Assembly: GCA_018434685.1 (NCBI GenBank)
Contig: JAHDOV010000002.1
Coordinates: 154,930-218,929 of the forward strand
Direction: 5' to 3'
Source: Deltaproteobacteria bacterium
GTDB taxonomy: Bacteria; Desulfobacterota; Desulfomonilia; UBA1062
DNA: 64,000 nt
Shown: positions 36,615 to 48,841 of the stretch, piece by piece
How the letters are laid out: each line of letters begins with the position of its first letter
How positions within the stretch are numbered: position 1 is the stretch's first letter
Program-made: the position numbers and the translations under genes
Notes under the pieces: model-generated
Seen by the model: only the letters and a program-made list of their open reading frames with translations
What the model was told of the DNA's origin: nothing
Database searches by the model: none

Positions 36615-37039
36615 CCGGTCAGATCTCCCCTCCTGAAGCGCATGACCTCGCCGGAAAGTGTGGCGCTGACATCGTTCATAATGCCTTTGAGCGGATCGCC
36701 ATCAGAGAGAAACGAGCCGGCATCGATCAGCTTCGAGCTCATGGCCTCGAGTTCATCCACCACAGGTGCCAGGGTCTTGAGCGTGTTTCCAGGGTCGAGG
36801 AGCGCCTTGGAATACGTGTCCAGGAGATCGAGGGCCTGCTGGCTCATGGTGAGCGCACCCACCTTCTGGGGATTTGGCAGGTTCATCTGCGGCATGGCCT
36901 GAACAGGTGAACCCTCTTTGGCACCGGTTTTCTGGACATCTCTGAGCAGGTCCTCAAAGACGCCGGCTTGTCCTGCGGTCTTTGCAGCCGGGGCCTTTGA
37001 GGTCACAGCCCCTATCATCATGTTCGGATCTATCTTCAT
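36611..37039 (-). CDS. Unknown protein, 142 aa, upstream of prepilin peptidase
   Basis: 142 residues with an Ala/Pro-rich N-terminal 40 residues, then a predicted helical part (MSQQALDLLDTYSKALLDP, PVVDELEAMSSKLIDAG). No signal peptide or membrane segment is seen. Its stop overlaps the prepilin-peptidase start, so the two are translationally coupled, which hints at a role near pilus or flagellar assembly, but no motif proves this. A TCCTCC-complement ribosome site precedes the ATG. Confidence 0.6.
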   Translation of the reverse strand: MKIDPNMMIGAVTSKAPAAKTAGQAGVFEDLLRDVQKTGAKEGSPVQAMPQMNLPNPQKVGALTMSQQALDLLDTYSKALLDPGNTLKTLAPVVDELEAMSSKLIDAGSFLSDGDPLKGIMNDVSATLSGEVMRFRRGDLTG

Positions 37040-37160
37040 TTCGTCCTCCTGGCCAAATCATAGCAAGGATGATGCCATGACACCCCTACTCATCGTCACG
37101 CTGCCCCGGCAACCTTGAGGGGGAATTTTCTTCCCCCTGCACCGGGAAAAGTTCTCCTGT

Positions 37161-38093
37161 TCAGCCAAGGGGGATCAGCCGGTCGATCTTCTCCGCCCTT
37201 ATCCTGAGGAGCTCATCCAGATCCATATCCACGAGTTCCCGCACGTAGTGCCGGATCATGCGGGAGACCTCCTTGATGACTGTCTCCGGATCGTTATGGG
37301 CACCGCCGGTGGGCTCGGTCACCAGGTGATTCACGATCCCCTCCCGAAAGAGATCCTTCCCTGTGCCTTTCAGGGTGTCGGCAGCGAGCTCCCTGTTGTT
37401 GATATCCCCGTAGATGATGGAAGAGTACCCCTCGGGGCTGATGGACGAGTAAAAGGCATTTTCGAGCATGATGATCCTGTCGCCGAAGCCCAGGGCAAGA
37501 GCACCGCCGGAACCCGCCTCGCCGATGATGCAGGCCACGACAGGTGTCCTAATCCCCGCGATGGCGGCAATGCACTGGGCAATGGAATAGGCCTGGCCTT
37601 TGTATTCCGCCTCGGGAAGGGGATAGGCGCCCGGGGTGTCCACGAAGGTGATCACCGGCCGCCTGAACTTCTCTGCCAGCCGCAGCAGCCTCATGGTCTT
37701 GTAGTGCCCGGACGGGTTCGCCATGCCGTAGTGGTGCCTGATATAATCCTTCAGATGGCTCGAGCGTTTCCGGTGGCCGATGACAACCACGGGAATATCG
37801 TCCAGGAAGGCAAGCCCCCCTTTTACGGCCTGGTCGTCTTCGTACACCCGGTCCCCGTGCAGCTCGATGAAATCGGTGAAGATCGCACTGATATAATCGT
37901 CGAGCACGGGCCTGTCCACGTGCCGTGCCAGCTCCACGCTGCTCCATCTCGATATGCCGGTATAGATCTCTTCCCTGAACTGCTTCACCTTCCTTGCGAT
38001 CTCGTCCTTGTCGACGCCTTCCAGCTGCGAGATGCTCTCCTGAAGCTCCTTGAGCGCATTGTCTATGTCATTGAACCTGTCATTCTTCTTCAT
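37161..38093 (-). CDS. accA: Acetyl-CoA carboxylase carboxyltransferase subunit alpha
   Basis: 310 residues, near the length of the E. coli protein. The conserved core includes HGDRVYEDDQAVKGGLAF, TFVDTPGAYPLPEAE and IGEAGSGGALALGFGD. It joins AccD to transfer the carboxyl group from biotin to acetyl-CoA, the first step of fatty acid synthesis. It overlaps dnaE by four bases, a common accA-dnaE pairing. It ends the large minus-strand housekeeping block. Confidence 0.96.
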   Translation of the reverse strand: MKKNDRFNDIDNALKELQESISQLEGVDKDEIARKVKQFREEIYTGISRWSSVELARHVDRPVLDDYISAIFTDFIELHGDRVYEDDQAVKGGLAFLDDIPVVVIGHRKRSSHLKDYIRHHYGMANPSGHYKTMRLLRLAEKFRRPVITFVDTPGAYPLPEAEYKGQAYSIAQCIAAIAGIRTPVVACIIGEAGSGGALALGFGDRIIMLENAFYSSISPEGYSSIIYGDINNRELAADTLKGTGKDLFREGIVNHLVTEPTGGAHNDPETVIKEVSRMIRHYVRELVDMDLDELLRIRAEKIDRLIPLG

Positions 38094-41000
38094 TGCAGTT
38101 CCACCCCGGCAGTCCCCACGAGGGACACGATCCTTTCCAGAAATTCCCTCGACGGCTTCACCATATAGTCCTTGCCCGCATCGATACTCACCACTGCCTC
38201 ATCGGTTACGACCTCGAAGCTTAACTGGCACGTGCCCTTTGAATCCTCCACTGCCTCCTTGAGTGACCGGAGGTCGTCAGCTTTTATCAGGGTCGGCACC
38301 TTCACCAGGAGCCTCCTGGCAAGCAGGGCCTCTGCATTTTCCAGGGCATGCACCTCTTCGGCGAAGAGCTCTGTCTGCTCGTTTTCCGCCTCGGTGGAAC
38401 CATTCTCCGAATTCTGCCCGACTCTGGCCTTCACGATGATGGGAACCTCGGCCGTGATGAGATCCTGGTATTCATTGAAACACTGGGGGAAGAATATGAT
38501 CGGGGCCGATCCATCGAGATCCTCCATGACCGCCCGTGCCATGGCTGCCCCCTTCTTGGTCCGGGTTACGTTCAGATTATTGAGCACCCCGGCCACGATA
38601 ACGATCCCTGGGGTATCCATCAGGCTGCTGGTTGTCGCGGTGGTGTACTTCTCCATCACGGATGCATACTTTCTGAGCGGATGGCCGGAAATGTAGAACC
38701 CCACCCCTTCTTTCTCCATTTTCAGTTTCTCGTCCTCAGACCAGTCAGGGATGTCGGGGAGTTCGACCGTGTCATGGGCATTGTCCTGAGAAAATTCATC
38801 GAGGCTGAAGAGGGTTTCCTGGCCGTTGAGCTTATCCTTCGCCTTGCGCTGGGCATCCTCGAGCAGCACGTCGAGCGCCTCGACCATGGCCCTTCGGTTC
38901 GCATGAAGGCTGTCGAAGGCACCCACCTTGATGAACGATTCCATCACGCGCCTGTTCACCTTGGACAGAGCGAGGCGCTCCATGAAGGTGGCGAGATCCG
39001 TGAAGGCCCCGTTTGTCTGCCGCTCCTTGAGGATCGATTCGACTGCAGCCATGCCCACGTTCTTGATGGCGCCGAGGCCGAAACGGATGCCCGTCTCGGA
39101 CACGACGAACTCCCAGCTGCTCTCGTTGATATCCGGAGACAGGATGGCTACTCCCTTGGCCTTGCACTCGGCGATGTGCTTGGTGACCTTTTCGGTGTTG
39201 CTCAGATCGAGGGTGAAGTTTGCCGCCATGAAGGCGTCAAAATAATGTGCCCTGAGGTATGCCGTCTGATAGGCAACCAGGGCATATGCTGCCGCATGGG
39301 ACTTGTTGAACCCGTAATTGGCGAACTTCTCCATGAGGTCGAAGATCTCGACGGCAGTCTGCTTGGAGACGCCGTTCTTTACCGCCCCCTCGACGAAGAT
39401 CTCCCGGTGGGTCGCCATCTCTGCGGCGATCTTCTTGCCCATGGCCCTCCGTAAGAGATCGGCCTTGCCGAGTGAATACCCGGCGAGTTTCTGGGCGATC
39501 TGCATGACCTGTTCCTGGTAGACGATGATCCCGTAGGTCTCGTTCAGGATGGTCTCCAGCAGCGGGTGGGGATACTCGATCTTCTCCCTGCCGTGCTTGC
39601 GTTCCACGTACGACGGGATGAGGTCCATGGGCCCGGGCCGGTACAGGGCGACAGCGGCGATGATGTCCTCGAATTTTTCAGGACGCAGCGAGCGGAGCAT
39701 CTGCTTCATGCCGCCGCTCTCCAGCTGGAACACGCTGGAGGTATCTCCCTCGCTGATGAGACGGTACGTGGCCTCATCATCCAGGGGGATCCCCGAGATA
39801 TCGAGCTCGACACCGCGGGAGCGCAGGATATCGATCGCCTTCTGGATGACGGTCAGCGTCTTGAGCCCGAGCATGTCGAACTTGATGAGTCCCACCTGTT
39901 CGATACGCTTCATATCGTACTGGCTGATGAGCATACCCTTCTTGTCGACACACACGGGAATATGTTCCACCAGGGGCCTGTTGTCCGAGATCACCACACC
40001 GCCTGCGTGGACCGATGCATGCCTGCTGAGGCCCTCGAGCGCCTTGGCGATGTCGATGAGCCTGGCCACCATGGCGTCCTTTTCAATGAGATCCTTCAGC
40101 TTGGGCTCCACCCGGATGGCCTCTTTCAGGGTCATATTGAGGTCATTGGGGATGAGTTTTGCAATCTTGTCCACATCCCCGTATCCCATCCCCAGGACCC
40201 TGCCCACATCGCGGATTACGGCCTTGGCCTTCATGTTCCCGAACGTGGTGATCTGGCAGACATTCTCGGGGCCGTATTTGTTCTTGACGTACTCGATCAC
40301 CTCGTCGCGCCTGCTCTGGCAGATATCCACATCGATATCCGGCATGCTCCTGCGTTCCGGATTCAGAAAGCGTTCGAAGAGGAGATTCCAACGTATGGGA
40401 TCGATATCGGTGATCCCCAGGGCATAGGCAACCAGGGACCCGGCAGCACTGCCGCGTCCCGGCCCCACCGGGATATCGTGCTGCTTGGCATACTGCATAT
40501 AGTCTGCAACGATGAGGAAGTACCCGGAAAATCCCATGGATTTGATGATCTGCAGCTCTTCTTCCAGCCGGAGAGCATACTCGTCATCGGTTTCATTGCC
40601 CATGCGCGCCCTGAGCCCTTCCCACGACCGTTCCTCGATGACGTCCTCGAGGCTCTTGCCCTTGTCGACGGGATATACGGGGAAGTAGTAGGCCCCGGTG
40701 CGCAACTCCAGGTTGCAGCGGGACGCAACCTCCCCCGTGGTCTTCAAGGCGTCGGGGGCCCAGGAAAAATGCCCGGCCATATCCTGGGGGCTCTTGAGGT
40801 AGAGCTCGTCGGTTTCGAAGCTCATCCGTCCCTTGTCATGAATGGTGGTCTGGGTCTGGATGCACAGGAGGACCTCGTGGGCCTTTGCATCCGCCTTGTG
40901 CAGGTAGTGGCAGTCATTGGTTGCCACTATGGGCAGGTCATGGCGTTTGCCGAGATCGGCCAGAAGGGTGTTCACCCGGTTCTGGTCCTCGAGGCCGTTA

Positions 41001-41527
41001 TCCTGTATCTCCAGGTAGAATCTGTCGTCAAAGGTGGAGCGGTAGAACTCGAGGGCGTCGATTGCCCGGTCCTCGTTGCCTCTGAGAAGCCAGTAGGGGA
41101 TCTCCCCCTGGAGGCAGGCGCTCATGGCAATGAGGCCGGCATTGTACTCGGACAGCAGGTTCCGGTCCACCCGGGGCTTGTAGTACATCCCCTTTACGTG
41201 TGCCGCCGACACGAGTTTCAGGAGGTTGCGGTAGCCCTGTTCATTGGTGGCCAGCAGGACGAGATGATAATTTTTCGGCAGTCCGGGGATCTGTTCCTTG
41301 AGTGTCATATCCCTGGGCGCAACGTAGACCTCGCACCCGATTATGGGCTTTATACCGGCCTTGCTTGCCTTGTCATAAAACTCCATGGCCCCGTAGAGGA
41401 CCCCGTGATCGGTGATGGCCACCGCCTCCTGGCCGAAGGTCTTCGTGGTCTCGATGAGATCACCGATCTTGATGGCACCGTCCAGAAGGCTGTACTGGGT
41501 ATGGCAATGAAGGTGTACAAAGGACAT
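38090..41527 (-). CDS. dnaE: DNA polymerase III subunit alpha
   Basis: 1145 residues, full length. The PHP domain starts HLHCHTQYSLLDGAI. The polymerase active site includes VGPGRGSAAGSLVAYALG and PDIDVDICQSRR with the metal-binding aspartates. The helix-hairpin-helix and OB-fold regions follow. It is the replicative polymerase (DnaE1 type). The stop overlaps the accA start, and guaB lies 7 nt upstream, so the block is transcribed as one unit. Confidence 0.97.
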   Translation of the reverse strand: MSFVHLHCHTQYSLLDGAIKIGDLIETTKTFGQEAVAITDHGVLYGAMEFYDKASKAGIKPIIGCEVYVAPRDMTLKEQIPGLPKNYHLVLLATNEQGYRNLLKLVSAAHVKGMYYKPRVDRNLLSEYNAGLIAMSACLQGEIPYWLLRGNEDRAIDALEFYRSTFDDRFYLEIQDNGLEDQNRVNTLLADLGKRHDLPIVATNDCHYLHKADAKAHEVLLCIQTQTTIHDKGRMSFETDELYLKSPQDMAGHFSWAPDALKTTGEVASRCNLELRTGAYYFPVYPVDKGKSLEDVIEERSWEGLRARMGNETDDEYALRLEEELQIIKSMGFSGYFLIVADYMQYAKQHDIPVGPGRGSAAGSLVAYALGITDIDPIRWNLLFERFLNPERRSMPDIDVDICQSRRDEVIEYVKNKYGPENVCQITTFGNMKAKAVIRDVGRVLGMGYGDVDKIAKLIPNDLNMTLKEAIRVEPKLKDLIEKDAMVARLIDIAKALEGLSRHASVHAGGVVISDNRPLVEHIPVCVDKKGMLISQYDMKRIEQVGLIKFDMLGLKTLTVIQKAIDILRSRGVELDISGIPLDDEATYRLISEGDTSSVFQLESGGMKQMLRSLRPEKFEDIIAAVALYRPGPMDLIPSYVERKHGREKIEYPHPLLETILNETYGIIVYQEQVMQIAQKLAGYSLGKADLLRRAMGKKIAAEMATHREIFVEGAVKNGVSKQTAVEIFDLMEKFANYGFNKSHAAAYALVAYQTAYLRAHYFDAFMAANFTLDLSNTEKVTKHIAECKAKGVAILSPDINESSWEFVVSETGIRFGLGAIKNVGMAAVESILKERQTNGAFTDLATFMERLALSKVNRRVMESFIKVGAFDSLHANRRAMVEALDVLLEDAQRKAKDKLNGQETLFSLDEFSQDNAHDTVELPDIPDWSEDEKLKMEKEGVGFYISGHPLRKYASVMEKYTTATTSSLMDTPGIVIVAGVLNNLNVTRTKKGAAMARAVMEDLDGSAPIIFFPQCFNEYQDLITAEVPIIVKARVGQNSENGSTEAENEQTELFAEEVHALENAEALLARRLLVKVPTLIKADDLRSLKEAVEDSKGTCQLSFEVVTDEAVVSIDAGKDYMVKPSREFLERIVSLVGTAGVELQ

Positions 41528-41534
41528 CTGCTCT

Positions 41535-43879
<2,345 letters not shown>

Positions 43880-43913
43880 AGTTACTGGTGATACAGGTCA
43901 GTTATACGGTTCG

Positions 43914-44882
43914 TCAATGATTATACAACCACAGGTACATAAGCAAGTATAAAACAAGGATGCCCAGATTGTCTACCGGGACCGAGACCTTCCGCTCCGA
44001 GCGCACCAGGGTACCGGTCAGGAATATGCCCGACATGACGATACCGGCACCCAGGGTCACCATCTGTGAAGGGGTGATGGCCGTATAAAGAGTCCCTGAA
44101 TAGGCCAGGTCAGCCACTCCCACAATGGAGAGATTCATGAGATTGGACCCGAAGATGTTCCCGGTTGCCATGCCGATATTGCCCAGCCTGAGCAGTCTCA
44201 TGGTAACCACAAATTCGGGCAGAGAGGTCGATGCCGCCATGAAGAGCGAGCCTACGAACGTGGAGGTCATGCGTGTCGTTCGGGCAATATCGTCACAGGC
44301 ATCGGCCAGGAAGACCCCTGCTGCCACAACCAGGCCCCCTGCAATGGCTATCAGAAGCATGTTCGCCTTCAGGCTTCTCTTCCTGATGCCGTGGCCAGGC
44401 TGCAGTTCCACGGTTTCCTCCGGTCCCTGCCGGGAATAGATCCACATCCCGGTTACATAGAACAGGAGGATGAAAGCATCTCCCCAGACGGCACTCGCAT
44501 TTCCTGCCATCTGAAATATGCCGATGAGCATGACCATAAAGGCGCTCAGGCTGATGCTCAGATAGGCGGGAAAGTTTGACCGCCACTGCAGGGAACCATT
44601 GTGCACCCTGGACCCGAACACGAGCAGGGCAAACGAGAGGATGGCTATATTGAAGATATTCGAACCGAAGATGTTTCCAACCCCGAGATCGGGGTTGGAT
44701 TTATAGACGACAGCCGAGAGGGTACCGATAAGCTCGGGCAGTGATGTAATGATACCGAGTATCAGTGCACCAACAAAGCCCTTGCTTAAACCGGTGAGGT
44801 CCGCAGTCTCGTCCGCCAGGTCACTCAGATACCTTCCGGCAAAGAAGATAACCAGCGAAGCGAGAATAAAGCGAGACCACAT
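43914..44882 (-). CDS. CaCA-family sodium/calcium antiporter-like protein
   Basis: 322 residues with ten to eleven hydrophobic segments in two inverted halves. Each half carries an alpha repeat: GIITSLPELIGTLSAV with GVGNIFGSNIFN, and AASTSLPEFVVTMRL with ATGNIFGSNLMN, where the Glu and Asn ligands for the cation lie. It should exchange Ca2+ (or another cation) for Na+ or H+. It lies 9 nt downstream of rpsA in the same block. Confidence 0.9.
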   Translation of the reverse strand: MWSRFILASLVIFFAGRYLSDLADETADLTGLSKGFVGALILGIITSLPELIGTLSAVVYKSNPDLGVGNIFGSNIFNIAILSFALLVFGSRVHNGSLQWRSNFPAYLSISLSAFMVMLIGIFQMAGNASAVWGDAFILLFYVTGMWIYSRQGPEETVELQPGHGIRKRSLKANMLLIAIAGGLVVAAGVFLADACDDIARTTRMTSTFVGSLFMAASTSLPEFVVTMRLLRLGNIGMATGNIFGSNLMNLSIVGVADLAYSGTLYTAITPSQMVTLGAGIVMSGIFLTGTLVRSERKVSVPVDNLGILVLYLLMYLWLYNH

Positions 44883-44891
44883 AGCCTCGTA

Positions 44892-46682
44892 TCAGCTCTT
44901 GTTCTTGTGGTCTTGCAATTCCTTGAGCAGATCGCCGAGATTGGTACCGACCTTGTCAGATCCCTTTTCCTGGGCCTGAACGATTTTCTTGTCCCGGGAC
45001 TCCTCCATGGCTCGCATGGAAAGCCCAATCTTCTTGTTTTCCGGGCTGATGCGCAGGACCATGGCCTCGACTTCCTGGCCGACCGACAGCACGTCCGCGA
45101 GCGAGTCTATCTTGTTGCTGCTCACCTCGGATATGTGGATCATACCCTCGACCCCCTGCCGGATCTCCACGAATGCGCCGAAATCGGTCAGGGAGGTGAC
45201 CCTTCCCTGGATGATGCTTCCCACGGGGTGCTCGTTGGCAACCTGTGTCCACGGATCCGGGCTGAGCTGCTTGACACCGAGAGAGAATTTCTCGTTGTCA
45301 GGATCAATGGTGATCACCTTTGCCTGGATGACATCACCCTTCTTATAGGTATCACGCGGATTCTTGACCTTCGGATCCCAGGAGAGGTCTGAGACATGAA
45401 TGAGTCCATCGACATCGACATTCTCATCCACGCTGACAAACAACCCGAAATCGGTAACGTTCTTGACCGTTGCATCCACAACGGTACCCTGCGGATAGTA
45501 CTCCTCGATGAGTTCCCACGGGTTGCGGGACGTCTGTTTGAGCCCCAGGGATATTCTCCTGTTCTCCTGATCGACGCCGAGCACGACCACATCCACCTGC
45601 TGAGCGTCTTCCAGGATGGAGGAGGGGTGTCTCACCCGCTTGGTCCAGAACATCTCGGAGACGTGGACAAGGCCCTCGACCCCTTCTTCCAGTTCGACGA
45701 ACGCGCCGTAGTTGGTGATGGAGGTCACCTTGCCGGAGATCTTCTTGCCGATGGGATACCGGTACTCGAGCCCTTCCCACGGATCCGGGGTGAGCTGTTT
45801 CAGACCCAGGGATATCTTTTCGGTCTCAGGGTCGAACTCGATGACCTTTACCCTGATTTCCTGCCCGGGTGTGAGCTTGTCCTTGGGATCCTTGAGCTTG
45901 CCCCATGACATGTCGGTGATGTGGAGCAGTCCGTCTATCCCGCCAATATCTACAAAAGCGCCATAGGCCATGATGTTCTTCACCTTGCCGGTGATCACAT
46001 CGCCTTTGGCCAGGGTTTCCATGAGCTTCTTCTTGCTCTCAACTCTCTCGCGTTCGAGCATTTCCCTGTGGCTCACAACCACGTTGTTCTTTTTGCGGTT
46101 GAACTTGATGATCGTGACCTCGATACCCTGACCCACCATCTTCTCCAGCTCGCTCTCCGAAACCGGGTTGAGCGTTGCCTGAGAACTCGGCAGGAATGCC
46201 GGCACACCGATATCGACGGTCAGACCGCCCTTTATCCTCTCAACGACCTTGCCCTTGAGATAGGTGCCTTCCTGATATGCCTTGAATATATCGTCCCATA
46301 TTTTTATGCGTCGGGCTTTTTCCTTGCTTAATCTGACAATACCCTTGGATGGATTGATGCTTTCGACCAGCACCTCCACTTCATCACCGACACCGACGCT
46401 GATGGTGCCGTGCTCATCGATGAATTCCTGGATGCGTGCCTGGCCCTCATTCTTCCGTCCGATGTCTATCATGATGTGCTCTGTTCCGATCTGAACAACC
46501 GTTCCCATTACCACGGAACCGGTGGTGACCCGCTTATCCAGGGTCTCTTCGTACAGGGCCTCCAAATCCTTTTCATCATCGAGTGTTGCATCTTCAGACT
46601 GGTCCACTAAGCGATCAGGGCTTTCCTCCTTACCTGTGTTTTCCCGGTCTTGATCTGTTTTGTTTTCTTCTACGTTTAACAT
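44892..46682 (-). CDS. rpsA: 30S ribosomal protein S1
   Basis: 596 residues with six S1 OB-fold domains, starting near residues 50, 135, 220, 305, 390 and 480, each with a GxVxxI or KVxxITxFGAFV-type strand. The 48-residue acidic N-terminal extension is variable. S1 melts mRNA and helps initiation at weak ribosome sites. The ATG is preceded by a purine-rich AGGGGGATAG site. The 290-nt upstream gap holds the promoter and a hairpin that may allow feedback regulation. Confidence 0.96.
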   Translation of the reverse strand: MLNVEENKTDQDRENTGKEESPDRLVDQSEDATLDDEKDLEALYEETLDKRVTTGSVVMGTVVQIGTEHIMIDIGRKNEGQARIQEFIDEHGTISVGVGDEVEVLVESINPSKGIVRLSKEKARRIKIWDDIFKAYQEGTYLKGKVVERIKGGLTVDIGVPAFLPSSQATLNPVSESELEKMVGQGIEVTIIKFNRKKNNVVVSHREMLERERVESKKKLMETLAKGDVITGKVKNIMAYGAFVDIGGIDGLLHITDMSWGKLKDPKDKLTPGQEIRVKVIEFDPETEKISLGLKQLTPDPWEGLEYRYPIGKKISGKVTSITNYGAFVELEEGVEGLVHVSEMFWTKRVRHPSSILEDAQQVDVVVLGVDQENRRISLGLKQTSRNPWELIEEYYPQGTVVDATVKNVTDFGLFVSVDENVDVDGLIHVSDLSWDPKVKNPRDTYKKGDVIQAKVITIDPDNEKFSLGVKQLSPDPWTQVANEHPVGSIIQGRVTSLTDFGAFVEIRQGVEGMIHISEVSSNKIDSLADVLSVGQEVEAMVLRISPENKKIGLSMRAMEESRDKKIVQAQEKGSDKVGTNLGDLLKELQDHKNKS

Positions 46683-46703
46683 TTTGCTATCCCCCTATCC
46701 GTC

Positions 46704-46731
46704 GTTCCTTATTCCTCAATAAGTTGGGAAC
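46704..46731 (-). promoter_or_regulatory. Hairpin in the rpsA leader
   Basis: Two short stems, GTTCC/GGAAC and TTATT/AATAA, nest around a four-base loop with a four-base bulge, 22 nt upstream of the rpsA ATG. Ribosomal protein genes, including rpsA, are often regulated by such leader structures. This one is modest and AT-rich, so only a candidate. Confidence 0.3.
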
Positions 46732-46947
46732 CTATACAATATAGATGTTCAAAATACAAGCCTTTAATGGGCATAACTAGAATTGAATGATTCCGGGGAG
46801 ATAGGAACTCCAGCGCCGCACCCGGTCAGGAGAATTCCTTGGCTTTGTCGTTGTTCCGGAGATACTTCGTGCTGCACACAAGGCATAAATGCCGGTCAAG
46901 ATCTGTTTACCAAACCGTTCCTGTGCAGCATCGATCCCCTTGCCGTC

Positions 46948-46970
46948 GCCGGTGATCGCAAATCACCGGC
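46948..46970. terminator. Perfect nine-pair hairpin after the 141-residue gene
   Basis: GCCGGTGAT-CGCAA-ATCACCGGC begins two bases after the stop codon of the minus-strand gene at 46973. The stem is perfect and GC-rich but no T-run follows, so it could terminate with Rho or stabilise the mRNA end. Confidence 0.4.
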
Positions 46971-46972
46971 AA

Positions 46973-47398
46973 TCAATCAAGCGGGTTCTTTTTCGTTTTT
47001 ATCGCCGAAGGATCCTTGAGCGCCTTGTCAAGGTCGCTGAAGATACGGTCCTTGTCTGTGTTCCTGCCGAGCGTCATCTCGATCTCTTTCAGGCGCGAGA
47101 GCTGTTTGTTCCTGAACTGCGAGATCTCGTCCTTGAGCTGTGCAGACTCCTCTCCCCTCGGCAGGTCTTCGATCTTCACGTGGTCTGCAATGCTGTAGCG
47201 CACCTCGGCGCCCGTGGTGATGACACCGATGACGGCGCGGTCCTGAAGCTTCCTGGCCAGGAGCGAGAGCTCCTCTTCGGAGATCTTCAGCATATCCGCG
47301 AGCCCCTTGAGCCCCGGCGGTCTGCCGTGCAGGTGTTCGTAGACCCGGATACCGGCGACGAATACGTGTGCCTGCTCGTAGAGATCCCGCGATTTCAT
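46973..47398 (-). CDS. Unknown protein with winged-helix-like N-terminus, 141 aa
   Basis: 141 residues. The N-terminal part (GLKGLADMLKISEEELSLLA then KLQDRAVIGVI and AEVRYSIADH) has the pattern of a small winged helix. The C-terminus is a long charged helix (QLKDEISQFRNKQLSRLKEI). No membrane or signal sequence. I know no named family. It is transcribed divergently from the LysM gene and is probably monocistronic, ending at a perfect hairpin. It could be a regulator or a structural partner of the LysM protein; the role is not known. Confidence 0.65.
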   Translation of the reverse strand: MKSRDLYEQAHVFVAGIRVYEHLHGRPPGLKGLADMLKISEEELSLLARKLQDRAVIGVITTGAEVRYSIADHVKIEDLPRGEESAQLKDEISQFRNKQLSRLKEIEMTLGRNTDKDRIFSDLDKALKDPSAIKTKKNPLD

Positions 47399-47504
47399 GA
47401 TTCAAATGTATAGCAATGAGAGGAAATATGCAATATTGATTCAAGAATAACCTTGACATCTCCGATATACAGAACAAATAAACGCTTCATAAGGAGGACT
47501 CGAT

Positions 47505-48479
47505 TTGAAAAAGACACTGGCCCTTTTCATCGGTCTTTTCATATTTATCTCTGCATACATGCCACTGATGGCTGAAGATATTGTCCATACGGTCAAGAAG
47601 GGCGACACCCTTTGGGACATCTCGTCCGAGTATCTCAAGACCCCCTGGAAATGGCCGCTGGTGTGGTCGAACAACAACGATATCACCAACCCGCACCGCA
47701 TCTTTCCCAACGACAGGGTGATCATCTCCAGGCAGGGGGAAAAGGTAGTCATCACCATTGTCCCCGCCCAGGAGGAACCGCAGGTCTACACCCCTGAAGA
47801 AATTACCCGGGAAGAGGAAAAGTCAGTGGTGGTATCACCCAAATTTTCCACGTATATCTACAGCCCCAATATCCTCAAGGGCTCCGGAACGGTTTCCAAG
47901 AAACACGGGATCGGAGACCTGGCATCGAGAAGCGAGCAGGTGCTGATCGAATCGCATTCGAGTCTGGCACCTGACCAGGGCATCACGATCGTCTCCAAGG
48001 TTTCCGACGTCAAGAAGGACAAAGAGACCATCGGGTACCTGTACAAGGCCATTGCCATTGCCAGGGTGGAGGCGTACCAGTCCGGCATCGCCAAGGCGGC
48101 CATCGACTACTCCAACCAGGAGGTCAAGGCCGGCGACATCGTGTTCGACGACCTCAAATCCATCGAGCCCATGACCGTCAGGATAACGGAGCCTTCCCTG
48201 CACAGCGGCGGAGAGATCATCGATATCTACGGGGGCATCATGGGGAGCAGCGATCTCGATCTCGTGTTCATGGATGTGGGAAAGCAGGACGGGATAGACC
48301 AGGGCGCATTGCTGTCCATCTTCGAAGAGACCTCCGTGAACAAAGACGCTGCATCGTTCAACGACTACCGGGGCATGACCCTTGTACTGCAATCCCTGGA
48401 CACCTCTTCCATGGGGCTCATTCTCGAGTCACGGGAACCCATAAAGAGGGGCTTCAAGGTTGTGGGGGCACCCGAGTAG
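47505..48479 (+). CDS. Exported LysM-domain protein
   Basis: 324 residues from a TTG with AAGGAGG 7 nt upstream; a TTGACA (47453-47458) may be its -35 box. A signal peptide (about 1-23) is followed by one LysM domain at about 27-83 (VHTVKKGDTLWDISSEYLK, then PHRIFPNDRV), which binds peptidoglycan. The remaining 230 residues form an uncharacterised region with repeated GDIVFDD-like beta segments. It is probably a periplasmic cell-wall-binding protein. Confidence 0.88.
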   Translation: MKKTLALFIGLFIFISAYMPLMAEDIVHTVKKGDTLWDISSEYLKTPWKWPLVWSNNNDITNPHRIFPNDRVIISRQGEKVVITIVPAQEEPQVYTPEEITREEEKSVVVSPKFSTYIYSPNILKGSGTVSKKHGIGDLASRSEQVLIESHSSLAPDQGITIVSKVSDVKKDKETIGYLYKAIAIARVEAYQSGIAKAAIDYSNQEVKAGDIVFDDLKSIEPMTVRITEPSLHSGGEIIDIYGGIMGSSDLDLVFMDVGKQDGIDQGALLSIFEETSVNKDAASFNDYRGMTLVLQSLDTSSMGLILESREPIKRGFKVVGAPE

Positions 48480-48529
48480 CCGCTCGGATACCGGCACGTA
48501 ACAGCGCGACACAAACCAACCAGGGGGCC

Positions 48530-48841
48530 TTAAAAGGGTACCCCCTGGTAGGTCAAGAGGATGTTCAAACCCTTTTCATCGGTCCTGGTGAAAACAACCC
48601 CGATCCCACAGGCAGTTTTCCTGACCACTCGCCCCTGAATCCAGATGATCTTGCCGAATTCCTCCGCATCGAGGCTCGCAATGACATACCCGCCAAGATC
48701 ATCGGGCGGGGCAGTGGTGCTGATAAACATACCGCCCCGGCTGATATTGCTCACCCGGCCCATTTGATAGGTACTCCCGTTGTCACGATAGGCGATTCGC
48801 ATATCCACTCGTGCCCGTTTATACGACCTCTGTTCTTCCAT
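48530..48841 (-). CDS. PilZ-domain c-di-GMP-binding protein
   Basis: 103 residues from the ATG at 48841 (GGGAGG 11 nt upstream; a GTG four codons earlier overlaps that site). The c-di-GMP-binding motifs are present: RSYKR at the start (RxxxR) and NISRGGM (N/DxSxxG) about 28 residues on. It is a stand-alone PilZ domain, so the output is by protein contact. It converges on the LysM gene. Confidence 0.85.
   Translation of the reverse strand: MEEQRSYKRARVDMRIAYRDNGSTYQMGRVSNISRGGMFISTTAPPDDLGGYVIASLDAEEFGKIIWIQGRVVRKTACGIGVVFTRTDEKGLNILLTYQGVPF

Noticed and set aside
46783..47019. 78-codon plus-strand frame upstream of rpsA
   Set aside because: It overlaps the 141-residue gene on the other strand and has no ribosome site.
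47453..47481. TTGACA as promoter of the LysM gene
   Set aside because: The -35 box is perfect but the hexamer 17 nt downstream (AAATAA) is poor, so it is not listed as a feature.
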